A stretch of DNA of 64,000 nt from Lysobacteraceae bacterium (GTDB taxonomy: Bacteria; Pseudomonadota; Gammaproteobacteria; Nevskiales; Nevskiaceae), in assembly GCA_013823855.1 (NCBI GenBank), contig PNMW01000056.1:1-64000 (forward strand), given 5' to 3'. The translations under genes and the position numbers were made by a program. The notes under the pieces were generated by a model. It was not told the DNA's origin, did not search any database, and saw only the letters and a program-made list of their open reading frames with translations. Below are positions 27,316 to 36,509 of this stretch, piece by piece (position 1 is the first letter of the stretch; each line of letters starts with the position of its first letter).

Positions 27316-28098
27316 TCAGCGGTCGAGCTGGCGCAGCCAGTCGTCGGTGGCGGCGTCGGCCGGAAACATCAGGTTGACGCGCAGCGACGCGGCGGTGATG
27401 TCGGTCGGCACGCCCGGAGTGGTCATCATGCTGAGCAGGGTGATGGCCAGGCCGTCGAGCCGATAGCGCTCCAGCAGCGCCGGCTCGGCGGCCGGCACCG
27501 CCGGTGCGCGCAGCCAGGCGTTCAGGTGCGGCCAGGCCTCGATCTCACGCAGCAGCTCGGGGCAGCGGGCATCGCGGCGGATGCGCCGCCAGTGCGCGGG
27601 CACCCAGCTGTCCGGCGCGTCCATGTAGCGGACCAGCCCGTCGGCGTGGAACGACAGCCGCAGCAGGTTGGCCGGCTGCTGCGGCGTGCCGGGCCACAGC
27701 GACGGTGGCAGGTCGAGCATGCGGAGCAGCCTGTCCAGCGACGGATTGACCGCCAGCAGGTCGTAGCGGGCGTCGAGCAGCATCGCCGGGTACGGTCGCT
27801 GCTGCTCGATGAGCCGCCACGCCGCCTGCCGCAGCGGCGCGTAGGCGGCGTCGCGCAGCGGGCCATCGAGCACCGGTGGCAGCAGACCGGCGGCTTCGAA
27901 CAGCGCGTTGCGGTCGGCCATCGACAGCGACAGCGCGGCTGCCAGCCGGGTCAGCAGATCGGCTCCGGGCCGTGCCCGGCCGGATTCGACAAAGCTCAGA
28001 TGGCGCTGTGTCGTGCCGGCGGCCGTCGCGAGGTCGAGCTGGGAGCGGCCGCTGTCGCGACGGTGACGGCGCAGGCGATCCGGCAGGGCATCGGTCAT
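27316..28098 (-). CDS. XRE-family regulator with MmyB-like C-terminal domain
   Basis: A 260-residue protein with an N-terminal helix-turn-helix (about residues 8-62: SQLDLATAAGTTQRHLSFVE, with SGRARPG) and a long C-terminal region characteristic of MmyB-like ligand-binding regulators, a PAS-like fold that may bind a fatty acid or similar ligand. ATG at 28098 is chosen because the HTH then begins normally; a longer frame to 28194 adds a disordered segment. It is divergent from the NTF2-like gene 104 bp away, which it may control. Confidence 0.82.
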   Translation of the reverse strand: MTDALPDRLRRHRRDSGRSQLDLATAAGTTQRHLSFVESGRARPGADLLTRLAAALSLSMADRNALFEAAGLLPPVLDGPLRDAAYAPLRQAAWRLIEQQRPYPAMLLDARYDLLAVNPSLDRLLRMLDLPPSLWPGTPQQPANLLRLSFHADGLVRYMDAPDSWVPAHWRRIRRDARCPELLREIEAWPHLNAWLRAPAVPAAEPALLERYRLDGLAITLLSMMTTPGVPTDITAASLRVNLMFPADAATDDWLRQLDR

Positions 28099-28202
28099 GG
28101 GCTCATCGTCACGGGTTGCGTGCGGCCGCGCCATTCCTGCGGCGGAATTGAGCGGTCGCGCTGCCGCGATCGACGCTGTCGGCTCTTCCACCACCGGAGC
28201 TG

Positions 28203-28679
28203 ATGTCGATGAACCTGTCCCCCGATGCCGTCCATGCGCGCTGGCAGACCTGGATCCGCGCGTTCGATGATGCCGTGGCCCGCGACGACTGGTCCGGGCT
28301 GGGCGCTTTCCTGACCGACGATGTCGTCTACCGCGTCAACGGCAGCCCGTTCGACTGCGTGCTGCGGGGCCGCGACGCGGTCATCGCCGGCTTCGCCCGC
28401 TCGGTGCGCGGCTTCGATCACCGCTGCCTTGCCCGGCACTGGACGCCGATCGGCATTCGCGTCTACCCGGCTTACCTCACCTGCCGCATCGACAGCGGCT
28501 ATCGGATCGATCCGCAGACGCTGCTGTCGTTCGAGGCGACCGGCCACTGGGGCTTCCGCGGCGAGCGGATCGACCTGATGGCCGATTTCTACGACGCCGC
28601 CCAGCACGACGTACAGGTGGCGTTCGGCGCGCTGGCCGCGCTCGGGGACCACGTCGACCCGCGTTACCACGTCGAATGA
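28203..28679 (+). CDS. NTF2/SnoaL-like protein
   Basis: A 158-residue cone-fold protein of the NTF2 superfamily (SnoaL-like), judged by WIRAFDDAVARDDWSGLGAF at the start, LTDDVVYRV and LRGRDAVIAGF. Members bind small hydrophobic ligands or act as isomerases, cyclases or ring-hydroxylase subunits; no catalytic set is certain here. It is divergent from the XRE/MmyB regulator, a common arrangement for a regulator and target. It meets the GFA gene tail to tail. Confidence 0.65.
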   Translation: MSMNLSPDAVHARWQTWIRAFDDAVARDDWSGLGAFLTDDVVYRVNGSPFDCVLRGRDAVIAGFARSVRGFDHRCLARHWTPIGIRVYPAYLTCRIDSGYRIDPQTLLSFEATGHWGFRGERIDLMADFYDAAQHDVQVAFGALAALGDHVDPRYHVE

Positions 28680-28698
28680 CCTCCGCCGCAGGGGCGGC

Positions 28699-29106
28699 TC
28701 AGCCTGCCGACAGGTGAGCCAGCCGCGCGGCATTCGCGTCCCAGTCGCGGCCATCGAACGGCTCGATGTCGAGCTGTTCGATGGTGCCGGCATCGAGGCA
28801 GTGGACATTGATCGACCAGCCGTCCGGGTTCGAGCGCGGCCGGTAGAACGACTTGATGCCGCAGCGGCTGCAGAACAGGTGCCTGGCGACGCCGGTGTTG
28901 AACCGGTACTCGGTCAGCAGGTCCTGGCCGGATTCGAGCCGGAACGCGGCCTCCGGCACGATCAGGTGCAGGAAGCCGGTGCGCACGCAGATCGAGCAGT
29001 TGCAGCTTTGCGCGGTGATCCGCGCTGCGGCGCGGACCGTGAAGCGCACGGCGCCGCAATGGCAGCCGCCGCGGTGCAGGACGGATTCGGCGGAAACGTC
29101 GGTCAT
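28699..29106 (-). CDS. GFA-family (glutathione-dependent formaldehyde-activating-like) zinc protein
   Basis: A 135-residue protein with the GFA Zn fold: Cys ligands in GGCHCGAVRF, SCNCSICVRTGF and LFCSRCGIKSFY. Most members have no proven formaldehyde activity, so the name describes the fold only. The ATG at 29106 has a GGAG 8 bp upstream and is preferred over an in-frame TTG six bases earlier. It is divergent from dapF. Confidence 0.85.
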   Translation of the reverse strand: MTDVSAESVLHRGGCHCGAVRFTVRAAARITAQSCNCSICVRTGFLHLIVPEAAFRLESGQDLLTEYRFNTGVARHLFCSRCGIKSFYRPRSNPDGWSINVHCLDAGTIEQLDIEPFDGRDWDANAARLAHLSAG

Positions 29107-29225
29107 CGGCAAGCTCCGTGATCAGGACCGGGGGCTGCGCAGCGTAGCCGACCCGGCGGCGGAAAAGTCCCGCGTTATCAAGGCTTGTCATGACATTGAC
29201 CGGGACGAACCGCTACCCTGTCGAC

Positions 29226-30068
29226 ATGGATTTCGCCTTCACCAAGATGCACGGCCTCGGCAATGATTTCGTCGTCGTCGATGCCACCCGCAAGCCTTTC
29301 GAACCCGACGCCGCCCTGCTGCACCGCCTGACCGATCGCCGCTACGGCGTCGGCTGCGATCAGGTGCTGGTGGTCGATCCGCCGCCGTCGCCGGACGTCG
29401 ATTTCGGCTACCGCATCTACAACGCCGATGGCTCGCAGGTCGGCCAGTGCGGCAACGGCGCGCGCTGCCTGGCCCGCTACATCGCCGAGCATGGCCTGAG
29501 CAGCAAGCCGCGCCTGCGCGTGCGCACCCGCAGCGCGCTGCTCGAACTGCGCCAGCAGCCGGACGGCCAGGTGACGGTCGACATGGGCGCGCCGCGCTTC
29601 GAGCCGGCCGCCATCCCGCTGGCCGCGCCGGCCCGCGCCGATCACTACGACGCGCTGCTGGCCGATGGCAGCACGGTGCGCTTTGGCGCCGCCGGCATGG
29701 GCAACCCGCATGCCGTGATCCGGGTCGATGACGTCGACAGCGCCGAGGTCGCGCGCATCGGCCCGCTGCTGCAGCAGCACCCGCTGTGGCCGGAATCGGT
29801 CAACGTCGGCTTCATCCAGATCATCGACCGTGACCATGCCCGGCTGCGTGTCTACGAGCGCGGTTCCGGCGAAACCCTGGCCTGCGGCAGTGGTGCCTGC
29901 GCGGCGTTCGCGGTGGCCCGCGCCTGGGGGCTGCTCGATGCCCGCGCCGAACTGGCGCTGCGCGGCGGCACGCTGATCCTGGACTGGGATGGCGACGCCC
30001 GGCACCCGGTGCTGATGACCGGCCCTGCCACCACTGTTTTTGAAGGGAGATTCGAGTGGGCGAACTGA
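29226..30068 (+). CDS. dapF: Diaminopimelate epimerase
   Basis: Converts LL- to meso-diaminopimelate in lysine and peptidoglycan synthesis. The 280-residue protein has the two-domain DapF layout with catalytic Cys75 (QCGNGARC) and Cys220 (LACGSGACAAF), and the N-terminal FTKMHGLGNDF. The ATG at 29226 begins this block directly. Its stop overlaps the start of the following DUF484 gene by 13 bp, the common dapF-DUF484 arrangement of gammaproteobacteria. Confidence 0.97.
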   Translation: MDFAFTKMHGLGNDFVVVDATRKPFEPDAALLHRLTDRRYGVGCDQVLVVDPPPSPDVDFGYRIYNADGSQVGQCGNGARCLARYIAEHGLSSKPRLRVRTRSALLELRQQPDGQVTVDMGAPRFEPAAIPLAAPARADHYDALLADGSTVRFGAAGMGNPHAVIRVDDVDSAEVARIGPLLQQHPLWPESVNVGFIQIIDRDHARLRVYERGSGETLACGSGACAAFAVARAWGLLDARAELALRGGTLILDWDGDARHPVLMTGPATTVFEGRFEWAN

Positions 30069-30781
30069 CGACCGACCCGGTCGCGCCGGTGATTGCCGAA
30101 CCGCAGCCGGCTGCTGCCGTCAGCGAAGCGCAGGTGGTGGCGTTCCTGAAGGCCGATCCGCTGCTGCTGACCCGTCACCCGATGTTGCTCGAGCAGCTGG
30201 AGGTGGCCCACGCGGCCGGCTCGGCGGTATCACTGATCGAACGGCAGGTGGAACTGCTGCGCGGCAAGAACCAGCGTCTCGAAGCGCGGCTGGAAAAGCT
30301 CATCGACAGCGCCCGGGCCAACGAGGTGCGCGCCGACAAGACGCTGAAGCTGGCGCTGGCGCTGATCCGGGCGCCGTCGCTGGCGGCGATCGCCGCCGCG
30401 CTGCGGACCTCGATGCGCGACGAATTCGGTCTCGACGAGGTGTTCATCGGCCTGCATCCGCCGCTGTTCAAGCGCCACGACATCGACGGCATCGTGCCGG
30501 TCGATGCCGGCGGCGCGATCGCCAAGGCCTGGGACAATTTCCTGCGCACCCGGCTGATCGACTGCGGTCCGATCGAGGCCGACAAGGCTCGGCTGCTGTT
30601 CCCGAAGTGCGAGGTCACCATCGCCTCGGCGGCGGTGGTGCCGCTGGAACGGGACAGGCATCTCGGCTTCATCGCGCTCGGCTCGGCCGATGGCGAACGC
30701 TTCCAGCCGCGTCAGGGCAAGCTGTTCCTGGAAATGACCGCAGAGCTGGTGTCAGCCGCGATCCGCACGCGGCTGACCTGA
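30056..30781 (+). CDS. DUF484 family protein (GAF-like)
   Basis: A 241-residue cytoplasmic protein of the DUF484 family: N-terminal VVAFLKADPLLLTRHPMLL, a charged coiled coil (IERQVELLRGKNQRLEARLE) and a C-terminal GAF-like domain. It starts with GTG inside the end of dapF, with GGGAG upstream. In many gammaproteobacteria xerC follows; here it is replaced by an isocitrate dehydrogenase gene. Function unknown. Confidence 0.88.
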   Translation: MGELTTDPVAPVIAEPQPAAAVSEAQVVAFLKADPLLLTRHPMLLEQLEVAHAAGSAVSLIERQVELLRGKNQRLEARLEKLIDSARANEVRADKTLKLALALIRAPSLAAIAAALRTSMRDEFGLDEVFIGLHPPLFKRHDIDGIVPVDAGGAIAKAWDNFLRTRLIDCGPIEADKARLLFPKCEVTIASAAVVPLERDRHLGFIALGSADGERFQPRQGKLFLEMTAELVSAAIRTRLT

Positions 30782-30865
30782 CGGCCGCTGCGCCGGAATC
30801 CGGCGCAAAGCTTGCTGCGCAAATCCGGGACTGTCCCCTGTCCCGCACCGAAGAGCCCGCCGACC

Positions 30866-31903
30866 ATGACCATTGCCCGCATCCCCGCCACCCTGATTCC
30901 CGGAGACGGCATCGGCCCCGAGATCGTCGATGCGACGCTGGCCGTGCTGGAGGCGCTGGAAGCGCCGTTCGAGTGGGAAACCTGCGTCGCCGGCTTGGCC
31001 GGGGTCACCGCCGAAGGCGACCCGCTGCCGAAGGCGACGCTCGATTCGATCCGCCGCACCCGGCTGGCGCTGAAGGGGCCGCTGGAAACGCCATCCGGCG
31101 GCGGCTACAGATCGTCGAACGTGCGCCTGCGCGAGGAGTTCCAGCTCTACGCCAACCTGCGCCCGGCGCTGACGCTCATCCCCGGCAAGCGCTACGAGAA
31201 GATTGATCTGGTGGTGGTGCGCGAGAACATCGAAGGCCTGTACATGGGCTACGAGCATTTCATCCCGATCGGCGGCGATCCGCATGCGGTCGGCATGTCC
31301 ACCGGCATCAACACCCGCCAGGGCTGCCGGCGCATCCTTGAATACGCGTTCGAATTCGCCATCGCCACCGGCCGCAAGAAGGTCACCGTGGTGCACAAGG
31401 CCAACATCATGAAGGCGCTGACCGGCATCTTCCTGGAGACCGCCCGCGACCTGTACATCGAGAAGGGCTATCACGGAAAGGTGCAGATGAGCGAGATCAT
31501 CGTCGATGCCTGCGCGATGAAGCTGGTACTCGATCCCTGGCAGTTCGACGTGCTGGTGACCACCAACCTGTTCGGCGACATCCTGAGCGATCTGGTCGCC
31601 GGCCTGATCGGCGGCTTAGGCATGGCGCCGGGGGCCAACATCGGTACCGACGCCGCGATCTTCGAAGCGGTGCACGGCTCCGCACCGGACATCGCCGGCC
31701 AGCAGAAGGCCAACCCGACGGCGCTGCTGCTGGCAGCCGCGATGATGCTCGACCACGTCAAGCTCACCGACAAGGCAACGCGGCTGCGCAAGGCGGTCAA
31801 CGACACGCTGAACGTCGACAACATCCGCACCGGCGATCTCGGCGGTTCGGCGAACACCTCGGCCTATGCGGCGGCGCTGATCTCGCGGATCAAAAACGGC
31901 TGA
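30866..31903 (+). CDS. Isocitrate dehydrogenase, NAD+-type
   Basis: Decarboxylating dehydrogenase of the isocitrate/isopropylmalate family, 345 residues. Substrate-site motifs include SSNVRLREEFQLYANLRP, VVRENIEGLY and VTTNLFGDILSDL; the nucleotide region has EAVHGSAPDIAGQ. Short length and lack of the NADP-binding insert suggest the NAD-dependent bacterial type feeding the TCA cycle; homoisocitrate or isopropylmalate activity is less likely given SSNVRLREEF. The ATG at 30866 is chosen over a longer frame carrying a Pro-rich extension. A strong terminator follows at 32051. Confidence 0.88.
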   Translation: MTIARIPATLIPGDGIGPEIVDATLAVLEALEAPFEWETCVAGLAGVTAEGDPLPKATLDSIRRTRLALKGPLETPSGGGYRSSNVRLREEFQLYANLRPALTLIPGKRYEKIDLVVVRENIEGLYMGYEHFIPIGGDPHAVGMSTGINTRQGCRRILEYAFEFAIATGRKKVTVVHKANIMKALTGIFLETARDLYIEKGYHGKVQMSEIIVDACAMKLVLDPWQFDVLVTTNLFGDILSDLVAGLIGGLGMAPGANIGTDAAIFEAVHGSAPDIAGQQKANPTALLLAAAMMLDHVKLTDKATRLRKAVNDTLNVDNIRTGDLGGSANTSAYAAALISRIKNG

Positions 31904-32050
31904 CGGGGCTCGCGGCCGCGATTCCGTGGCGGCCAACCGCCCGGTACGCGGCACCACCGGATGACGGTCGTCGCAGGGCTCCGCCGTGACGGCCGAAGGC
32001 TCCGCGCCATGACCGGCATTGCATGGATAGCATCGCCACGAGCAGCGACA

Positions 32051-32083
32051 AACCCCGCTCCGGTTGAGAACCGGAGCGGGGTT
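32051..32083. terminator. Strong hairpin terminator between convergent genes
   Basis: A perfect 15-bp inverted repeat (AACCCCGCTCCGGTT and its reverse complement) with a 3-base loop. It lies between the isocitrate dehydrogenase gene and the leftward porin gene and could end transcription from either side, although the T-tracts are short. Confidence 0.8.
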
Positions 32084-32130
32084 GGCTTTCGTGAACGCTC
32101 AGCGGCTCACGCGGCGTCCGCGGCTGTCGC

Positions 32131-33546
32131 TCAGTAATTCCACTGCAACTGCATGCGCAGCAGGTCGCCGTCGACGCTGCGGTACGGTGCGGCAGTGACG
32201 TTGGTGCGGTTCATGTGCGAGTACGCCATGGTCAGCTCCAGTTCCGGCCAGAACTGCCATTCGACGCCGGCTTCGAGTTCCTCGACGTCGAAATGCGGCG
32301 CGTTGGTATCGAATTTCGCACCGCCGTCGTAGGTCTGGTACTTCACGTACGGGGTCAGCATGCCGACCGGGCCGGCCGTGCGGTACATCGCCTGCAGGTA
32401 GCCGCCGTTCAGCGACTGGACCTGTACCTGACGGGCGCCGAGGTCGAGTTCCGGACCCTTGCCGACCGTCCATTCGCCCTGCAGGCCAAACGGCTGCGGG
32501 TAGATGATGAAGTGGGCGGCGACGCGCTGGTCCTTGAAGCCGCGCGGCCGGGTGTCGAGCGTCGGCGTGAAGGTGTCGCCGCCCACCGTGATGGCACCGC
32601 TGCTGGTGCGGAAATAGCCGTGATAGGCGTCGACGCCCAGTTCGACGATCTGCCCGGACGCGAACTTGAACGGATAGCTCAGGTGCGCGACGGTGTGCAG
32701 GCTGTTGTTGCTTTCGAGACGGTTGGCGCCCTGGCCGTTGTAGACGCCGAGGCCGACCACGCCGTAGTCGCCCGAACCCTTGAGACCGCTGCTGACCAGC
32801 ATCCGATAGCGGTCGGCGATCGCCGCCGGCGTGTAATAGAAGAACAGGCCAAGGTCGCGCTCGTCGCGCACCGCGGTGTTCAGCGCATCCGAACGGTCCG
32901 GGGTCAGGCGATTCTGGCTCGACTGCAGGTTTTCCCAGCCGTACGGCACCTTGGACTGGCCGGCACGGAGGCGGAATTCGCGGGTCTTGTCGAAGTAGAT
33001 ATCGGCGTACAGATCGCGCAGCTGGGCGAAGTTGCCGGTGCTGGAACCGGTCGGCGTGCTGCCGAAATCCGGCTGCAGGTACAGCGACACATGATCGCTG
33101 AGATCACCGCTCAGGATCACGCGGGCGCGGCGGATGCCGAGGCTCTGGTTGTCGCCGATGAAACGGTCACCCGGTGAACGGAGGTCCTTGGCCGTGCCAT
33201 CGAGCCCCTGGTTGAAGCGCAGCTGCGTGTAGCCGCGCAGCGCCAGGCGGTCGTACCACTTCTTGGCCGTGGCGGCGGGTGCCGGCGTGGCTGCGGCGGC
33301 AACGGAGGTTGGCGCGGCCGCCGCAGGGGCTGCGACGGGCGCAGCCGGTGCAGCGACGGCAGCGGGGGGCGGCGTCGCGGTGGCAGCTTCGTCCACCTGC
33401 TGGAAGGTACCGAGCTTGGTGCGGCCGGGGCCGGGTTCGGCGTAGATCTGGCCGGTGGCCTTGTCGACGAACAGGTCGAGCGTGGCGGCCGAGGCCGAGA
33501 GGGTCGCCGCGATCGACAGGCCGAGCGCGAGCAGCGAGGTTTTCAT
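32131..33546 (-). CDS. Phosphate-selective-type porin (OprP/OprO-like)
   Basis: An outer-membrane 16-strand porin of 471 residues. It has a signal peptide (LLALGLSIAATLSASAA), a 60-residue Ala/Pro-rich linker, then strands such as YTQLRFNQGLDG, RRARVILSGDLSDHVSLYLQ and the terminal LRMQLQWNY ending in Tyr. The region GQSKVPYGWENLQSSQNR matches the OprP/O family. A PHO-box-like element 120 bp upstream (33666-33704) supports induction by phosphate starvation. The long Ala/Pro segment between the signal peptide and the barrel is longer than usual and may be a periplasmic or peptidoglycan linker. Confidence 0.82.
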   Translation of the reverse strand: MKTSLLALGLSIAATLSASAATLDLFVDKATGQIYAEPGPGRTKLGTFQQVDEAATATPPPAAVAAPAAPVAAPAAAAPTSVAAAATPAPAATAKKWYDRLALRGYTQLRFNQGLDGTAKDLRSPGDRFIGDNQSLGIRRARVILSGDLSDHVSLYLQPDFGSTPTGSSTGNFAQLRDLYADIYFDKTREFRLRAGQSKVPYGWENLQSSQNRLTPDRSDALNTAVRDERDLGLFFYYTPAAIADRYRMLVSSGLKGSGDYGVVGLGVYNGQGANRLESNNSLHTVAHLSYPFKFASGQIVELGVDAYHGYFRTSSGAITVGGDTFTPTLDTRPRGFKDQRVAAHFIIYPQPFGLQGEWTVGKGPELDLGARQVQVQSLNGGYLQAMYRTAGPVGMLTPYVKYQTYDGGAKFDTNAPHFDVEELEAGVEWQFWPELELTMAYSHMNRTNVTAAPYRSVDGDLLRMQLQWNY

Positions 33547-33649
33547 ATGGTTGTCATGCCTGCCGCAATTCGGCTCAAGTAATTGAAAATACGAAGCAAA
33601 TCTTGGTCATGAAAGCGTTTGACCGATGCTTCGGCGAAATCGAGGCGGG

Positions 33650-33704
33650 ACTCTAGGGGCTAAAAATGACGTTTACATGACAGACCCATCACGGTTTGTG
33701 ACAG
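33650..33704 (-). promoter_or_regulatory. Candidate PHO-box promoter for the porin gene
   Basis: Read on the minus strand, CTGTCATGTAAACGTCAT (33683-33666) matches the 7-4-7 PHO box layout (CTGTCAT, four bases, then five of seven in the second half). A further CTGTCAC half-site lies 21 bp upstream (33704-33698). A TAGAGT (33655-33650) sits ten bases after the box as a plausible -10. This implies PhoB control and a leader of about 95 nt. Confidence 0.6.
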
Positions 33705-33705
33705 T

Positions 33706-34048
33706 CATGTTTCGCAGGGCTGGCGATGGTTGCCGGCGGTGGCCCCGGTTTCGAGGCCAGCAGCAAGGGGCGCCGCGCGTGGATGGTCCCGGCCGTTGAG
33801 CCGGCCAGCCAGCCCGATGGCGTATCCGGCCGCTGTGGCTTCGCAGGGATCAGCCGGTCAGGCGGGCGCCAGGCAGCCCGGACCTGTGCCCCGGCCGCCG
33901 GTCAAGACCAACCCGTCGTGGGTGGCGTCCTCTGCCACTGCTGCGTTCCGGCTCGGCAGGGCGCGGAACACGGCGCCGCTGCGGCGCCCGTTCGCGACGA
34001 TGGCGCCCGCCGGACAGCGCCCGCCGTGCGGCACCCCGCCCGGCGGCG
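33706..34048. other. Intergenic region without a recognised gene
   Basis: About 340 bp between the porin promoter and the end of the FadL-like gene. The frames crossing it are low-complexity GC-rich shadows. No RNA gene, terminator with a T-tract or recognisable protein is seen. Confidence 0.4.
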
Positions 34049-35365
34049 TCAGTAGCGCCGGCTCCAGCCGACGTAGAAGGTGTTCACGTACGGCGTCACC
34101 GACTCCTGACCGCCGAGCGCGGTCGCCGAAGGGCCGCCGTAGGTGCCCTTCAGGTAGCGCCCGTAGGCGAACTGCAGATCGTGGCCGGTGGCGAGGTTCC
34201 AGGTGAGGCCGCCGGTGACATTGCGCACCGGATTCGGGGTCAGCAGGTTGAAGCTGGCCGAGTTGACGCCGGCATCGCGCTGCGGCCGTTCGCCGTAGGC
34301 AAAGCCGGCGCGCAGGGTCAGCGTCGGCAGCACGGCATAGGCCAGCGCCAGCCGGTAGTTGGTCTGGTTGCGCCAGTTGAAACCGCTGCCGGTGCTGCTG
34401 CCGAGCGGGTTGGCGACCGGATCGACCAGCGAATTCAGCACGCCGTTGCCGAGCGCCTTGATCTGGCCGAAGTGGATGCGCTGCCAGTCGAAGCCCAGCG
34501 TCAGCTTCGGGATCGGCGTCAGCGCCAGGCCCAGGCTCAAGTTCTCGGGGATGTCGAACGAGCCGTTGCCGGCCAGCAGGCCACGGTAGGACTCGAAGTT
34601 CTGCATGTAGACCCGCGTCGAGTACGCCGCCCCCAGGTGCAGCCACGGCAGGATCTGGCCGTACCAGCCGATGCGGACGCCGGCGCCGAGCGCGCCTTCG
34701 TAGCCATTGTTGGTGACCGCGTCCGGATGCGCCGACAGGCCCTCGAAGGCCTGCAGGCCGTAGGCCTTGAAACGCTGGTAGGCGAGCAGGGGCGCGATGC
34801 CGACGCCGTAACCCGGCGCATAGGTCCAGCTCAGCGTGGTCGCCATGATCAGCTGGCTGAGGTCGAAGCCGAGCTGGCCGCAGCCGAGGAAGAAGTTGCC
34901 CGGCTGGTCGCCGCAGCGCGCCGGCGCGGCGTTGCTGGCGGGCGTCGGCGATTCGGCGCGGTAGTCGGTGTTCAGGCCGCCGTTGCCGTACAGCGTGATG
35001 CCCCAGGACAGCGCCTCGTCGATGCGCGCGGCGTAGCCGAACTCCGGCAGCAGGAACAGCTTGTTCTTGCTGGTCGAGGTCAGGTCGTAGCCGGGATCAA
35101 GCGAGCCCTCGCGCTCGATGCGCCGATTCGGCGAGAACACCAGCAGGCCGAGGTCGCGACGGTTGCCGACCGCCGACAGCTTGCCCGGGTTGGAGGCGCC
35201 GGCGAAGGCATCGAGGCCGATCGCCGTCGAGGTCCCGGCCGACTGCGCCGCCTCCGGCCCGTAGCCGAGCACGAAGTAGCCGCCGCCGGCCTGTGCCGGC
35301 GTGCCCGTGCTGGCGCCGATGGCCAGCAGCAGGCCGCCGAATGTCCTCAGGCTCGAACCCCGCAT
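34049..35365 (-). CDS. FadL/OmpP1/TodX-family outer-membrane transporter
   Basis: A 14-strand outer-membrane barrel of 438 residues for hydrophobic substrates such as long-chain fatty acids or aromatics. The signal peptide (FGGLLLAIGASTGTPAQA) is followed by GGGYFVLGYGPEAAQSAGTSTA, equivalent to the N-terminal hatch, and the protein ends NTFYVGWSRRY. I chose the ATG at 35365 with a strong GGGGGAGA upstream; a longer frame to 35485 lacks this. Phenol degradation and acyl-CoA genes in the window make aromatic or fatty-acid import plausible. Confidence 0.85.
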   Translation of the reverse strand: MRGSSLRTFGGLLLAIGASTGTPAQAGGGYFVLGYGPEAAQSAGTSTAIGLDAFAGASNPGKLSAVGNRRDLGLLVFSPNRRIEREGSLDPGYDLTSTSKNKLFLLPEFGYAARIDEALSWGITLYGNGGLNTDYRAESPTPASNAAPARCGDQPGNFFLGCGQLGFDLSQLIMATTLSWTYAPGYGVGIAPLLAYQRFKAYGLQAFEGLSAHPDAVTNNGYEGALGAGVRIGWYGQILPWLHLGAAYSTRVYMQNFESYRGLLAGNGSFDIPENLSLGLALTPIPKLTLGFDWQRIHFGQIKALGNGVLNSLVDPVANPLGSSTGSGFNWRNQTNYRLALAYAVLPTLTLRAGFAYGERPQRDAGVNSASFNLLTPNPVRNVTGGLTWNLATGHDLQFAYGRYLKGTYGGPSATALGGQESVTPYVNTFYVGWSRRY

Positions 35366-35580
35366 GGTCTCCCCCTTCGCGTTGCGGATCGCTGCGCCGT
35401 ACTCGCTGCCGGCGGATGCCGGCATGCCGTCAGCGCATGTTGTCGGATGCCGGCCGGCAGTCGCCGCCCCGGCCGTGCCCGGCAATATGCAGTGCCGCCG
35501 GGGGCTCCGTTATCAGCGAAACGTATCTGCGATATCAGCGCTGCGGCGAACCCCGGGCCGCGCCGGTCCGATCGCCGCCG

Positions 35581-36402
35581 TCAGCCGGCGATGAACGCCA
35601 GCAGATCGGCGTTCAGCCGTTCCGCGTGGGTGGTGCCCAGGCCATGTGGTGCGCCTTCGTAGATCGTCAGCGTGGCCTTCCGCAGCAGCGGCGCGGCCTT
35701 CAGCGCCGAGGTGCCGATCGGCACGATCTGGTCGTCGTCGCCGTGGACGATCAGGGTCGGCACGTCGATCTTCTTCAGATCCTCGGTGTAGTCCACTTCG
35801 GAAAACTGCTTGATGCAGTCGTACTGGCCCTTGATGCCGCCCTGCATGCCCTGCAGCCAGAAAGAATCGCGGACGCCTTCGGAGATCGTCGCGCCCGGCC
35901 GGTTGTAGCCGTAGAACGGCATCGTCAGGTCCTTGTAGAACTGCGCGCGGTTGTCGATCACGCCCTTGCGGATGTCGTCGAACACCTGCTTCGGCACGCC
36001 GTCGGGATTGCCGGCGGTCTTCAGCATCAGCGGCGGCACGGCACCGACCAGCACCGCCTTGGCGACCCGGCTGCTGCCGTGGCGGCCGAGGGTGTGGGCC
36101 ACTTCGCCGCCGCCGGTGGAGTGGCCGATCATCACCGCGTCCTTGAGATCGAGTGCGGTCATCAACGCGGCCAGGTCGTCGGCGTAGGTGTCCATGTCGT
36201 TGCCGTGCCAGGTCTGGTCGGAACGGCCGTGGCTGCGCCGGTCATGGGCGATCACGCGGTAGCCGCGCTCGCCGAGGAACAGCATCTGGGCGTCCCAGGC
36301 ATCGGCCGACAGCGGCCAGCCGTGGCTGAAGACGACGGGCTGACCGCTGCCCCAGTCCTTGTAGAAGATCTGCGTGCCGTCTCGGGTCTTGATGAAGCTC
36401 AT
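35581..36402 (-). CDS. Alpha/beta hydrolase, non-haem haloperoxidase-like
   Basis: A 273-residue alpha/beta hydrolase: oxyanion region [12 protein letters not shown], nucleophile Ser in [10 protein letters not shown], acid Asp in [10 protein letters not shown] and catalytic His in APHGLGTTH. This closely follows the chloroperoxidase/arylesterase family; the true substrate is usually an ester or lactone. It is 107 bp downstream of the alginate-export-type porin on the same strand. Confidence 0.88.
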   Translation of the reverse strand: MSFIKTRDGTQIFYKDWGSGQPVVFSHGWPLSADAWDAQMLFLGERGYRVIAHDRRSHGRSDQTWHGNDMDTYADDLAALMTALDLKDAVMIGHSTGGGEVAHTLGRHGSSRVAKAVLVGAVPPLMLKTAGNPDGVPKQVFDDIRKGVIDNRAQFYKDLTMPFYGYNRPGATISEGVRDSFWLQGMQGGIKGQYDCIKQFSEVDYTEDLKKIDVPTLIVHGDDDQIVPIGTSALKAAPLLRKATLTIYEGAPHGLGTTHAERLNADLLAFIAG

Positions 36403-36509
36403 GGTGCGTCTCCAGTGCGGTGAGGCGTGGGGCGGGAAGCGTCGTTGCTGCGTCGTGCTGCCGAGAATGCCGCTGCCTCGACGCGATGGATGGATGGTTC
36501 GTGCCGGAC

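Noticed and set aside
33895-33975. Minus-strand stretch resembling the small SRP RNA core (CCGGAA..AGCAG)
   Set aside because: The GGAA tetraloop would be closed by a C-C mismatch and the remaining helix-8 bases do not pair, so it is not a credible 4.5S RNA.
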